Notes: generated from the letters alone by a model not told the origin. A stretch of 64,000 bases of DNA from Mucor mucedo (GCF_025094135.1 NW_026252442.1:30448-94447), one strand, 5' to 3'. Positions 44,860 to 57,558 are shown, numbered from the stretch's first letter. Numbers and translations: made by a program.

Positions 44860-46928
44860 TCACTCATTCCCTAACAACCATTCAGCAACGAATTTCTCTT
44901 CTTCTGCATGATCTTCCCATTCTTCTTCTTCAATAAACCATTCCTCATCCTCATCTTGCTCTTCTAAAGTCAAGGCATGTAATGGGATGATGTCTGTTTG
45001 GCACCCTCTATCAACTGTACGAGGCTTTTGGTTACGATGATGGTTTCCACTCATTTGAGGTCTGCTGGGTATAGAAGGCATAACATAAATCATGTCCTGT
45101 TGTTCCTCATTTATTTTAGGGACGATCGGTGGGTTCCTTTTTTCATATTGCTGACGTAAATCCTCAAATGTTTTACTAGTGGTCTCTACAGAACCAGCTG
45201 CAGCTGCCATTAATATATTTCCATTTACATCCATTAAAACGTTTTCATGAAATGAAGGTGGTCTTGACCCCATAGACGCACGTTTTACTACCATACTTGA
45301 AGGTCTCTCAAAGCGAGGCTTGGTCTTTTCTTCTTTGCTACTTGAACCGCCAGATGTGTTAGACATTCGGCTATGGTTACTGTAGAGACTACCAGAGGTA
45401 GACATTCTACTTGAATTTCTCATTAAATTTGTAGTTTCGTCCACCAGTAATTCTTCGTGCGTGGAGTAAGATCGAATGGAAGATTTTGTCGGTGGTTTAT
45501 CTTCGTAAATGATGGAATGCCTTGACTTTTGTGAGGGACGAGATGCTACACTTGAAGCGGGTGTCAATGGAGGACTATCACCTCTTGTGAGACGAGGCAA
45601 TGGTGGTAAAGGTGGAGGAGGCGATGTTGCTCTTTTCTTTGATTTTTGACTGATTTTGGGGTTACTTGTTGAGAACCGTTCCCAAGGCGTCACATCATCC
45701 TTTATTTCAATGGACCTCAGTCGATTCGGGGTCAATGAGACTTTCTTTGTATTGCCGGACCTGATCAAATCATCAAAATCATTCACGGATGTTTGGAAAG
45801 TAGGTGCTGTAGGTGAAGTCATGGGAGAACGCTTTGAACTGGAAAACGAAAGAGAAATCGAGTTTCGTTTTTCCTTATTGCCAAAAAAATTAAATCGACT
45901 TTTACTTCCGGATGACTTTACAGTGCCATTACTCATAATTGAAAGTGGACGGTCGCTTATGCTATCACTGGATCTCATTGAACAATTTGAGGAGGGTGTT
46001 GCACGAGTTTCTTCAGTACTTTCACCTTCAAGGAACTCGTTGAAACTGATATCAGGGTTATGATGTGTTGCTATATAAACCAATTATTTAATTACTGGAG
46101 CATCATATGTACATGAAACTTACAAGTATCTCTCTTAAAGGATATGGGACTAGGCGATGGTGTTGGTAAATATTGATTATTGTAAGTGGATGCTCTTTTC
46201 TATGGAAACGCCCAAAAATCAGCTCCCTGTCACCTTTTTTTTTTTTTTTTTTTTTTTTTTTACCTCCAGCTTTTCTTTCAGGCTCATACGCCGAAAAAGC
46301 TTATTGACTTGCGGGTCATCTAATAAAGCAAGCAATACCTCCTTAACTCTGATATGCTCCGCATCTGCCTGATCTGCAGCTATAGCAACCGAATTAAGAA
46401 TGTACTCCGCTATATGCTCCACGATAGCAGTTACATAAATGACAACAACAGGCGCAATTGTAATTGTATCATTCTGTAAATGAGGAGCATTACTGCTATG
46501 ATTTTCTGCAGCCAGTGTACAATAATCTGTACAGGCCAATTGAAGTAAAGGTATAATTTGTTCAGGTGGATAGACTGTGTGACGCATCTTTTCATAAGTT
46601 GTGAAATCATGTTGCTCGGCTTCTATCTGATGTTTCAATTCGATTTCGGCTTCCACAAGTGAATTTTTTCCTAGAGAGTGAGGTAATAGTTGAACGACGG
46701 CAGTTTTTAATAAAACTAGATCGAGTGTGCTTGCTGACATTATTAAAAGCGCGAGAAACTCATCTAGAAATAGATTGATTGCACTCAACGCATCACTAGA
46801 CACGCGAATCGGTCCAAATTCTGCAATGATGGCATGGGCGGCTCTTTGGCAAACATAATGGCCTAGCTTGTTTCGTTAGTCTCTATCTTTTTTTTGGATA
46901 AGTTTACATAAAAACTACCTTTTGACAT
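44860..46928 (-). CDS. 631-aa protein with two possible histone-fold segments and long disordered tail
   Basis: The model has four exons: 46919-46928 (only MSK plus one base), 46264-46862, 46124-46199 and 44860-46070. The N-terminal 200 residues are helical. One segment runs HYVCQRAAHAIIAEFGPIRV into ALSAINLFLDEFLALLI. The second (VVVIYVTAIVEHIAEYIL, then IRVKEVLLALLDD) looks like histone H2A helix 2 and 3. The rest is Ser/Pro-rich and disordered, with a PPPPLPPLP stretch and an extremely acidic end (EEEEWEDHAEEEKF). The histone-fold idea is my inference from pattern. The tiny first exon follows directly from the only ATG that keeps frame. Confidence 0.65.
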
Positions 46929-47624
46929 GTTTTTTCTTTCTTTCTTTCTTTTGCGTGGAATAAGTATCAATAAAAAAAAAAAAAAGAAAGAAAAAAAATA
47001 TTTTAAAAAGAAAGAAAGAAAAGAGGAGCACAAGAAAACTGCTTTAGGCACATGGTCTAACAAACGAAAAAAAAAAAGGGAGTTTGGAAGGGGGGAAATG
47101 GATTTGTTTGGCTCACAGTGTGCTCGCAACGCCAATTGACGGTTTTTGAAAACTGAGGGGCGGGAAAAGATGACTGCATTTATTACATTTCTTTGAGACT
47201 TTCCCCTATTCGAAATTACAAATAACTGGAAGCAATCATATGAAAGAAGAAAGAAAAAAAATCAGTGCTGATGATTTTCTTTATTTCGGTGTTACTTCCA
47301 GTTTGTACTGGCATGTAACCGTGATACAAGCTTTCCAAATGTGGAATATGCAGACTTTTAACCGTGAAAATGATGACCCATCTGATGCAATATTCTTGTT
47401 ATTTTCGAGGACTCTGTACATGGGTATCTAATCTAACAAAGATGATTTTATATCTTTTGGGTAATTTCATTACAAAAAAAAATTAATGCAAATTGGTTTA
47501 CAACTAGCTTTTAAAGTTTTAATTTATACGTTTTTACTAGTATGAAAGAGGAAACAGCTCAAATGCTAGTTACCACTTATGTCTGCAATAAATTTAAATG
47601 AATGAAATAAAATAAGGGTAGGTT
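46929..47624. other. Intergenic region, low-complexity
   Basis: The part to about 47100 is dominated by (GAAA)n/(TTTC)n-like tracts. The small plus-strand frame at 47240-47431 has no recognisable content. Confidence 0.4.
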
Positions 47625-48296
47625 TCATTGTTCTGCTAAATTATTCCTTATCATTTCGTTTGCAGCAATCGAGCTTCCTTTGTCTAATATTATAATTTCA
47701 TTATGACGTGCTTCAACTATTTTAGGGTGAGTTGAATTAGACAATAGCCTCTTCTTGTGTTACAACAGAATATATTTACATCATAAAAACCAACGTCACC
47801 TCAAGAAATCATGGTACTGAAAGTTCGAGAAATGTAAAAATCCAAATTTAAGCTTACCTAAAAAAAGTATTCTCGCTATCAACTATGTTTTGTGTTACAT
47901 TTCCTGTACAGAAAGCGGTGGTTGTCTTTTCAAATTTTATAATATCACCGCTTTTGAGTTTAGAATCAAATTCAGGGCAAATTGTTGTCAAAAGAAGTGA
48001 GAGACCTACAGCTAATACAGAATTTGAGTCGCTCGCATGTGCAGACTCAAACCCAAATACGGAGGGACATAATTAATTACAAAATATAACAAATACATTG
48101 ATTTAGTCAACCATTTTTTAACCAGATAGTGCTTTTGATGGATGTACTACTTCTTGTCTATCATCAATCTCATAAAAACTTTTCTCATCCGAATTTAGCG
48201 GTTCTAGATCTATTGGAGAGTTTGTCACTTTTTGTTCTCAACGCAATATTTATTTACGTTTGACAAGTAAGACGCTTCCTGTTAGAATTCCAAGAA
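47625..48296 (-). pseudogene. Relic exons of one or two membrane/secreted protein genes
   Basis: Three minus-strand segments look coding. At 48118-48296 there is a TM-like piece (GILTGSVLLVK), a possible short intron and a cytosolic-type tail (SPIDLEPLNSDEKSFYEIDD) ending in a stop. At 47859-48075 an open frame with a hydrophobic run (VLAVGLSLLLTTICP) continues to a proper AG|GTAAGC donor. At 47625-47716 an exon-like piece after a TTTTAG acceptor (ARHNEIIILDKGSSIAANEM) ends in a stop. The segments cannot be joined into one frame because middle exons carry stops, and no start codon is evident. I take them as decayed gene fragments. Confidence 0.35.
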
Positions 48297-50955
48297 CTGT
48301 GGAAATCGATGAAGATTATAAAATAAAAACAAGAAAAATTTTAAACTTGCAAAAACTAACTACGGCTTTATTAAACAAATACAAAGGGGTCTTTATATAC
48401 ACAATATTTCAGACATTAATAACAGTGACGGGCTAATGTCAATTGTGGGTAAATTCATTCAGATAATACTCGGATGTAATGATCCCGTACAGAGAGGTTA
48501 TAATGAGATGTCAATAACAATAACAATAAAATTCTTAATAAAAATAGCTGTGGCACCTCAATTGTGGCTGATGTAACCTTCATATGTTTTAGATTAAATG
48601 TATGTTTTAGACTTGTATGAAGCATGATATGAGATCACGCCTGTACATAAAGTAAATGGTCAGTGTTTAATATAAATTATATCTAGAATTATCAAATGGA
48701 AGATTAAAGAAGTGCGGATGGAGTCATATATTAAGTACATAGCCTCGATCACGACACGAACAATGGCTGCTCCGCCTTAGAACACGTTTCTTGTTGTTAA
48801 TCTCTTGTACATCTGATTTATTTAATTTGTACTATATTTTAGTTTTTGTATTTGAGTATTTTCCCATGTATTATGCGCTAAGCATTATGCAGACATACTC
48901 TTATCTTTCTTTGATTTAATCCACACCTTCTTCATGTCTCAAACATTGGGTTGAATATAATTCCATTTGAAAAATCATCATTTAATCTTGCTTACACGTT
49001 GAAAAGCCCATCAATGTCGTATCATTTTATCAATTGTATGTCTTATTTGTTTGTGTCTGGTTGTTAATACGGTACGATTTATTTCAGAATAGATGAATGA
49101 ATCGTATAAATAATAAACACCCAAAAGTTTTTTGCGGTAGCAGTCTAACTTGGACTGCAAAAAAGTTAGACTGGACCAGCGGTCGCGGTCCATTTTTGAA
49201 TGGAAACCGACCGCTACTACCAGTTTCTAGCGAATGGAAACATCATAATCTTATTATTTAATGACATTGTATTGGAGAATATTCTTTAAATGTTTATAAA
49301 ACTAGGGATTTAACACTTACAATACCAGATGGTTTTTACAAAAATAATGTTTATATTGGTTTTTATGTAATAACGAAATAATCGGTGAAGAATTTATACA
49401 TGTATATATACTATGTAACACTATAGGGATATGTGTATTGTGAGAATGACAAACATCATCACAAAATCGGAAGCCATACACAATATAGTATTGGCTGTCC
49501 TGGTGGTATATGGAGACTGACAGATGCAGAAGTTGTACCTAACTATGTATATAACTTACCTTTAATAAAGCTGAATTAAACTAATAAAGACACTGTTAGA
49601 AAATATGAACACGATTTCAAATTTTTTAAATAGACTTACACTATAGTTGACAATCATGTATTTAAAGTGGATAACAACCGTATACGCAAAAAATAAGGTA
49701 GTAAGTTAAGCCATAACAACCAGCGGGATGTATAACAATATGTCTAGTACCTTTATAGTTCATTATGAGGAAGTGATGTTCCAATGTACTTACTATATTT
49801 TTTTAAAAGAAATTTTTTGTTTTGGGGTTAAAAGAAAAAAAGAAAAAACTCGTTTATATGCAGATCATGATCAAAAGAATTTAAATTATGTTCTATAAGT
49901 GTATGTATAACATTTTGTTCGATCATGACTCTTCTGCTTCGACCGTATGTATGATTTAGTTTTGAATCGATATATGGCTAGTTCTCATGTTATTGGGATT
50001 ATATCCAGGATTGAGACTGATCTTCGATTAAGACGGCTTCATAGAAGATAAGTATCACAATCACTTTTTAAAAAAAAAAACAATTACCTCAAATGGTTTA
50101 TATCTTTACGACCTACTAGTATGTATGAGCCTATTGATTTCACATAATGCAAATGTAATCACGTAAATAGAGGTGCTGATACCAAACATTATGCAGGAAA
50201 TTCATCTTGATTTGATTTGAACCCCTTTAAATCCTTCTGTGCCTTGATTATGTAATTAAGCTGTAGCAGTTTATCCAGTGTCGATGTATGCCTTCTCTGA
50301 TTTTTATCACTGCCCATCATGCGTAGTGGAGTGGTTTAATAATAAAAAGAGAGGGAAAAATTACGTCCATTTAACATATAGAGAAGGTACTGGAGTATTT
50401 TATTTCCCGTGGTGGTTTGCCTTTTGTTGGATTTAAGCTTGTTGTATGTCTTCTTGGTGAATAATTAGAAACCAGTTTCCAAAATTTTCTTTTCCAAACA
50501 TGGAAGAAGTGGAATATACGACATGAGGTGTAACTGAAGCGGTTTCAGGTCATAACGTCGAACGAGTGCCTTTATCGGTCACAGCATAAGGAGTGTCAGG
50601 GGTTGAAATTCAAACGCTGCGTTTCCTTCTATTTTTGTACACCGACCAAAAAGAAACAGCTAAGGAATGACCATCATCGCAAGAGAGTACGCCAGATCTT
50701 GTTCAGAACAACGTTGGTGTAAGTTTACAGTTTTCGCCTTTATGGTAGACAGTCAATTGTTTTAACGCCACCAAGTCCTTCTATGCTCGCCGTTTCTGCG
50801 TATAACAATGGTTTTGCAAAAGCGAAAAATAATATTTGAAGACTGCCTGATGTCCTTTTGTAACAAGTCTATTTAAGCGCCAATAAAAAAAGAATCGCAC
50901 GTCTTTCATTTTCCCACATTCTCAGAAGAAAAATTGTAGGAAGAACTCCACTGCC
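48297..50955. other. Gene-free AT-rich region
   Basis: No open frame longer than 60 codons shows protein-like composition. A minus-strand TATATAAAG lies near 48395. A structured, comparatively GC-rich inverted-repeat cluster is at 49141-49214 (listed separately). The last 150 bp are pyrimidine-rich and may be the promoter of a small gene at 50956. Confidence 0.5.
49141..49214. repeat. Nested inverted repeats, possible transposon end
   Basis: CAGTCTAACTT (49141-49151) is inverted at 49163-49173. Immediately after, GCGGTC (49179-49184) is inverted at 49209-49214. The segment is much more GC-rich than its surroundings, and GAATGGAAAC occurs twice, around 49198 and 49232. The pattern resembles the structured ends of DNA transposons. 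Confidence 0.35.
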
Positions 50956-51332
50956 ATGACACCTTTGAAACCAGGTTTAACAGGTAAACATGCTTGCATG
51001 GGGGGTTCACAATCCTTTTTGTTCTAATTTCGTTTTTAGGTTCTCAAAGCTTAAAACATTTTCCACTGTTTATTAGGTATTTTGTCCTTTACTTTGATTT
51101 ACGTTTGACTACTTGACCTTGAGGTCAGAAAAATTAGAACTGCAACATATCGACAATACATTATCATGATAGATACCATCACCTTTTGGTAAAGGATCCC
51201 AAAGGACAATTTGGAATCATAAGCCATTGTGATAGGCTGTCTCTAGACGATGCAGAAGAAGAAGATGAATTATTATTGAGGATCATGAAAGAGTTCAATA
51301 TCGATATCCCTTTTACGACGTATTTATTTTAA
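50956..51332 (+). CDS. Candidate small spliced gene or gene remnant
   Basis: ATG at 50956 follows a leader typical of this genome and is soon followed by a GGTAAAC donor (50983). A later exon-like frame at 51138-51332 runs 64 codons to a stop, reading HHLLVKDPKGQFGIISHC and then an acidic segment ending FNIDIPFTTYLF. A middle exon (GSQSLKHFPLFI) fits the first join but not the second in frame. Coding character of the last exon is good; the complete model is not established. It lies 100 bp from the foldback element, which may have damaged it. Confidence 0.35.
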
Positions 51333-51435
51333 AACGAGCAGTACAATAGGTCTAATTGCCAAAGGAGACCAGGAGAAGTCAATGTCAAAACATATTGGTG
51401 AGATCAAACATACAGCAAATGCAACAAAAAGTAGC

Positions 51436-52300
51436 GGGTTCATACGAGAGGGGGATGTAGAACACGAGAGGACAGAAGATTACAACGCATACAAAAATAA
51501 TATTTCGTGGATATGAGTCTGATATCCAAAACAAATAGAGGAATATTTCGACCTGATGATAGGATGATGACAAGAAATAGGAAAATGACGTGTTGAAAAG
51601 GTAATGGAGGGTACGAATGAGAAAAAAAAGATGTACGTCTACGGCAAATATACTTCACAATGGCAGGAGAGAATCCAAAAGTAGTGTTGGATAAAAGCGT
51701 GTAATTTTTGTGAGTGTAAATTGCGTTGGAGGGTGTAACATAGAAAAATGACAACAGCAATAAATTAGTATATAAAAAACAAAGAATGTGTTTTTTCTTG
51801 TTTGTTTGATTAACTTAATCTGAATTGGACACGAGAGGAACTTTCAACTGTAACCTTAAAAATTTAATAAATGAATCCAGTTAATGGCAGTTGCTGTTAT
51901 TTATACAAGTTATTGTGACAGGAGGTCAATTAGCCTTTTGGTAAAAAGGACAGGGTATTCGAAATCACATTCACAAGGATTTACGATACGGTAATCATCT
52001 TCGTGTTTTGTAGATCTATTTCCTTTTACACAATTCTCTTTTATCAATAATCAAATAATGATAATGTCAACGTTTTGAAGCTTTCCATACACGTTCTATA
52101 ATGAGCACACCAAGTCTCTTTTAAAAATTCCAGCGAACAAAAATTGCCTTTAAGGCCATTTTGATTGATGTTGTTATCCTTATTTTAGTAAGAAAAAAAA
52201 AGAATCTTTCTCAAAGTAAACACTGGGCTTATTTTAAGGTCTACCTGCGGTTAGATGTTGTGCCATAGTCACAGCTTAGGATTCGCTACTTTTTTGGCTG
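51436..52300 (+). repeat. Left inverted arm of the foldback element
   Basis: Pairs with 55540-56387. Relative to the right arm it carries an extra segment of about 29 bp near 52241-52269 (CTACCTGCGGTTAGATGTTG and following), so the arms have diverged by indel as well as substitution. Confidence 0.7.
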
Positions 52301-55300
52301 TGCCTAGGAGATTACAAAGCTGTAGTGCTTGTCCCTTATGCGCCTTAAACCATGTAAAAATAAACAAATATATATTGACCTGAAACTTTTGAAAGTGTTC
52401 GCTCCTTAGCCATCATTACAAACAAATGCTACCAAAGAGTTCGTTACCAATTTTTTTAAAGCTTCACCTCGAAACCAATATTGAGACAGTAATCATCAAG
52501 GTCAAAAGAACACTTGCAAATGTTATTGCCCTATTACAACAAATAAGAACCGCCAAAAATAGGGATTTTCTTTTCCTAAACTCAACCTTTCGAGAATGAA
52601 CGTTTAACATAGCATTACGGAAGATAATCTTTTGGGTAGTAATGACAAAAAAAAAAAGTGCTTCTACCTTTGTAAAAGGATAAATCGCAAGGATCACAAA
52701 ACTAAAAAACATCAAAAGTTTGGGGAAGGGTTTTATGAGCAGGAGAAAATAGTTCTAAATGACTTATCTCAAATGTGAATGACTGATGAAATTTAGCAAG
52801 TACTGTATAATATAAAGTACTGCATATGGCACACTTCAAATGGTGTAGCACTGTTGAGGCTATCATAGATATAATAATAAAGTTAATTGTCACATCACAT
52901 TAAGGATGGATAATTAATATAAAATTAAATCATGAATCACACATTGCCCCGCTTGTTCTCATCCTACCGTTGAAGTCTGTACACAGGGCACAACCCTGTG
53001 GCGAGTAAATATTTATTCTGCAAAAGCAATACAATCGAGTGGGCAGGAATAGGTAATATAATAGATCCTGAGCACAAATATTACTCTTGTCATTTGATGT
53101 TACAACTGTTGATCCCTCTGACTAATATTTATATACTCAGTATGGATGAGCTAACTTTAAAGACACGTTGATTATTTACTATCACCAGAGTATTACATCA
53201 TGATCCAATAAGGCGCTTAATATTCTCCCTAGAACTATCCCAGTTCTTTATATAAATATCGATAGTTTTTTCTCATAGACCATGAATACATTTTTGAATA
53301 CATTTTGAGTACGTTTTTTAAATTTTTTTTTTTCGTCCATAATAAAGTGGTATCCAAGTTCTAACAGTATCACTTTTGGTTTAATTTTAATTTTGTTCTC
53401 CATGCAAAACAAGCAGGACCCCTAAAAAAAACCAACCCTTTAATACTATCAGAAGGTACCCGATCCTAAGTGACCCTATTTTTGTTTTTTTATAAGCATT
53501 GTGTCACTTACGTTTTAAAAAAGCCAAAAAGACGCTGGTAGATACTTTCTCTTGCTGGTCTATATACATATATTTAGAAGCGGCTGTACCTGCGTCTATA
53601 ATTGTCTCTTTTCTGTTTTTTTTTCTTTTAGTAATTCGGGTATGTGATGGACGGTAAAAAAATCAATTATGAATTTCATTTACATGGAGAAATGGCATCT
53701 TTTCCTTTATGCAGCTATTCATGAAAACGGCTATATGCTAAAACCACTACTGGTGCAGGATCTAAGTAATAAAAATAATATACTAATTACACATTTGTAT
53801 ACTCAAAAAAAAATTAAGGGGGGGGGGTATAAAATAGTAACAAGTTCATGAGATTTGTTGAACGATAATCGCTTATTTACGAGAATATCGTAGGTCTTAA
53901 CAGCTTTTATTTTCTTTCTGTGATTAAAACCCATTTGTGTGTTCAAAGGGTACACTACAATAACTTAAACCCATTTTCTGATTTTGAAGAGAACATCACC
54001 AGCTTACTGTGCTTCCACCTGCTTTTTTGAAGTTAGATTGCCCAGAAAATAAAAAAACTTGATTCGCCCTACTTTTTATAAATGGAATGGCCAAAAGTAT
54101 GGTAGAACCAATGTTTTAAAAAGCGTTTATTAATGCCTCTAGGAAACAAACATTGGTAGAATGCTGTATAAAATTTTGTGGATGTTCAATAGAATTATCA
54201 TTGCAATAGGGGTTATCAAATTTGTCTGTTTGACGATCAATTCCTAAAAAGGCATGACTTAACCCGATTTTGATTACAGGCATCTTTTTACTTTTCGACT
54301 TTCTGATTAATGACGTTTACAGCTTTGGTCGTTTCAAAAGGTTCCGCGAGCTTTTCTTGAAAAAAAAGGCAACTAGCAAAATTGCTCTTGGTCCGTGTAG
54401 TAGTTGTTAACCATTGTGTGTGTTTTTTTCCCTAGAGTCTGTCTGTCAAATGCCTTGGGTTCATCTTTTATAGATAACGTTTATATTTTTTATCTAATTC
54501 TACATTGTCATACGAAATGAAGGTTCTACCATAACAATAGATGTTTTTTCTTTAGATGAATCTATGCTCTACCTCTACCACCTTCTTAAAACTATCCTCG
54601 TCAAATAAATAGATTTTACAAAAATTTTTGGAAAAGCTGGTTGTACTATTTGTAAAAAGCAGGTGACGTTTTTCAAAAATTGGGGAAAAATATTTGTTTC
54701 CGATAACAATGCAATTTTCTTAATGAAGTGTGCGGAGGTGCTCCCTTAGAATCTAAAAGCCAACGTGGGTTTTGATTATGTCAAAACCCTTGGGGATTGA
54801 GTTTTAATTAAAAGAAGGTAACAAAAGATTGTAAGCCCAACCAGTTTCACGTAAGTTAGAAGGAGCTTTACTTGAGCTTGTTACCAATTTTATACTCCTC
54901 CACTTTTTTTATGTGTGTACGCAAAAGCGTTATGGGTATATAACGTTTACAATTAGGATCCGCTTAGTGCGTTTTCAGCACATGCACTTTTTTCATGTAT
55001 CTGTATGAAGTTAAAGTCCTCATTTCTTTCTTTAAAATGAATTCATTATTGATGTGAAACCGTACATCGCACACCTGAAAAACTAAATATAACCAAGAAA
55101 AAAAAAAGACACAAAAACTGACGCAGGTACAGCCATTTTTAAATTTCTCAAAATACAACTGCGATAGAACGTTCGAACAGAAAATCCGCCAAGACTTTCG
55201 TTCAGGAACAGCCAAAGTACGCTTAATCATAGCCTAAGACGTGTTTTTGTGGCTGTGTCTAAAAGCTGCATAATATTCAAACATTTTTGAGCGGCTCCGT

Positions 55301-55539
55301 ATACACCATTTGAGGTATACCATATACAACGATTTCTCTTATATACTACCTGCCGGAACGTGTAGGACATTCACTGTTGAGATAAGTCATTTAAAAGTAT
55401 TTTTCATCCCCTTAAACCTCGTCGCCAAACGTTTCACCTTTGGGTTTGTGATCCTTTTTATATTCTGCTCAGTACGCTACTAACAAGTCAGACGCAAGTT
55501 TTTTATTTGTTGCCATTACTACCCTAAAGATAATTTTTT
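52301..55539. other. Central part of the foldback element, no gene
   Basis: No protein-like frame is seen. A second, shorter inverted pair is nested here: GGCTGTACCTGCGTC at 53582-53596 and its exact reverse complement at 55120-55134. Otherwise the region is AT-rich, with A/T runs near 52647 and 53322. Confidence 0.45.
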
Positions 55540-56387
55540 TATAGCCTTTTTAAGCGTTCATTCTAAGCTGTGACCTTAAAATAGGCCCACTGTCTACTTT
55601 GAAAAAGATCCCTTTTTTTTTTTTTTTTTTTAGTAAAATAACGATAAGGACATCAATCAAAATGGCCTTAAAGGCAATTTTTGTTGGCTGGAGTTTTTAA
55701 AAGAGACTTGGTGTGCTCATTATAAAACGTGTATGGAAAGCTTCACAATGTTGACCTTATCATTATTTGGTTATTGATAATAGAGCATTGTGTAAAAGGA
55801 AATAGATCTACAAAACACAAAAATAATTACCGTATCGTAAATCCTTATGAATGTGATTTTACATGCCCTGTTCTTTTTACCAAAGGGCTAACTGACCTCC
55901 TGTCACAATAACTTGTATAAATAACAGCAACTGCCATTACCTGGATTCAATTATTAAATCTTTTAAGGTTACAGTTGAAAGTTCCTCTCGTGTCCAATTC
56001 AGATTCAGTTAATCAAACAAACAAGAAAAAACACATTCTTTGTTTTTTATATACTAATTTATTGCTGTTGTCATTTTTCTATGTTACACCCTCCAACGCA
56101 ATCTACACTCACGAAAATCACACGCTTTTATCCAACACTACTTTTGCATCCTCTCCTGCCATTATGAAAATATTCGCCGTGGACGTACATTTTTTGTTTT
56201 TCATTCGTACCCCCCATTACCTTTTCAACACGTCGTTTTCCTATTTCGTATCATCCTCGTATCATCAAGTCGAAATATACCTCTATTTAGTGGATATCAC
56301 ACTGATATCCACTAAATATTATTTTGTATGCAATGTAATCTTTTGTCCTCTCGTGTTCTACATCCCCCTCTTGTATTAACCCACAAC
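55540..56387 (-). repeat. Right inverted arm of the foldback element
   Basis: Reverse complement of the left arm. It contains a perfect hairpin (56284-56318) that is only partly preserved in the left arm, and a run of T at 55613-55632 where the left arm has a shorter A run. Confidence 0.7.
56284..56318. repeat. Perfect 16-bp hairpin with CAC loop
   Basis: Arms TATTTAGTGGATATCA (56284-56299) and TGATATCCACTAAATA (56303-56318) are exact reverse complements with a 3-nt loop. Confidence 0.8.
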
Positions 56388-57558
56388 ACAACCAGCTACA
56401 TGTAGTACAATTCCTTCAGCCAACCTACGGGATACAATAGATGCATTTTTTTTTAACGAGGGGGAACTCACTTTCAACATAGGGTCGACGTACTTTCTCT
56501 GCAGGGGAAGGAAATTGAGGAAGAATAATGCATACAATGGCTTGTTCAAAAAAAAAAAAAAAAAAAAATAGGCACCACACCACTTTGTTTTTTTTAATAT
56601 CACTACAAGACCATGTGGATGCTTCAACCAGCACTATGATCCAATGTATGGCAGTTATTACCAAAATCTGCATAAATTCACCAATTTGTTTTTGCGAACC
56701 AATGATATCTCGTATCAGATCTCTATTCACTTTTATATTCTTGGTGCGAAAAAAAAAGTGGCAAAAAAGACATAGTTTTATTTACAAACTATTACGGAAT
56801 AGTTTCCTTAATGCACACGAACTTTTAAAACGAAAGTTTTTTGGATTTTGGAAGAGTTACAGCCGTTTGAATTTTTTTGTTTTTTTTACAGCTTCAGGAA
56901 TTGGTGATTGATATGCATACAAGCGTTTTTTCACTAATTTTTAGGTAAGGGGTATATATAACCCGACCGATTTTAGGGAGGTAGGACTTGTCGTATTTGA
57001 CGCCTAATTCCACGAATATAATTACTCTTACCTTGTCACTCAATTATAATACATATAACCTATGTATTATAAGTACCATATTGCGAATACATTCCTATTG
57101 GTACGACACAGTACCAGCTACCTCATATGTCAAACTGAGATCAGATTTCATAATCGTTCCTGGATTGGTCGAGTAGCTGCCGAATCTTCTAGTTTCTCAT
57201 AAATTTATTTTAGTAATCCAATCAAGGACCCTGTCATTGAATGGATAAACTATAATGCTCTAGAAGTGCCGGATATGGGTCAACTAGCTCCTTGTATATA
57301 ACAATAAGCTATGTTTCATATGTATCTGATTTCTAAATCTAATTCTACCATTTCCCAGTTTGCGGGTAAATAGTCAATTCGATCTGCGCAGGAAAAATCT
57401 TGAAGTAATAATTGAATATAAAAAGGACCTCTATTTTTATCATGACAAACTCTCCAACTTATAATAAAGGATTAAAGAGTCTCATTTCTTTACTTGTTTA
57501 TTTTTATCTTTTATTTTCTACCTTTTTATTTCCCAATTATCACAGGACTGAAGTTCTT

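Larger units (their letters stand above)
51436..56387. mobile_element. Foldback-type element with about 0.85-kb inverted arms
   Basis: The sequence from about 51436 to 52300 recurs inverted at about 55540-56387. Identity is high over most of the length, with small indels. The outer ends read GCGGGTTCATACGAGAGGGG on the left and, inverted, GTGGGTTAATACAAGAGGGG on the right. Inner landmarks shared by both arms include CCTTAAAGGCCATTTTG, GAGCACACCAAGTCTCTTTT and TAACAGCAACTGCCATTA in one or other orientation. The 3.2-kb middle has no recognisable transposase. I see no clear target-site duplication. Long-armed foldback structure suggests a non-autonomous DNA transposon or an inverted duplication. 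Confidence 0.7.

Noticed and set aside
51440..51760. Minus-strand ORF of 106 codons matching a plus-strand ORF at 55975-56379
   Set aside because: The similarity reflects the inverted arms of the foldback element; the composition (Phe, Leu, Ser, Tyr) is not protein-like and there is no conserved start.
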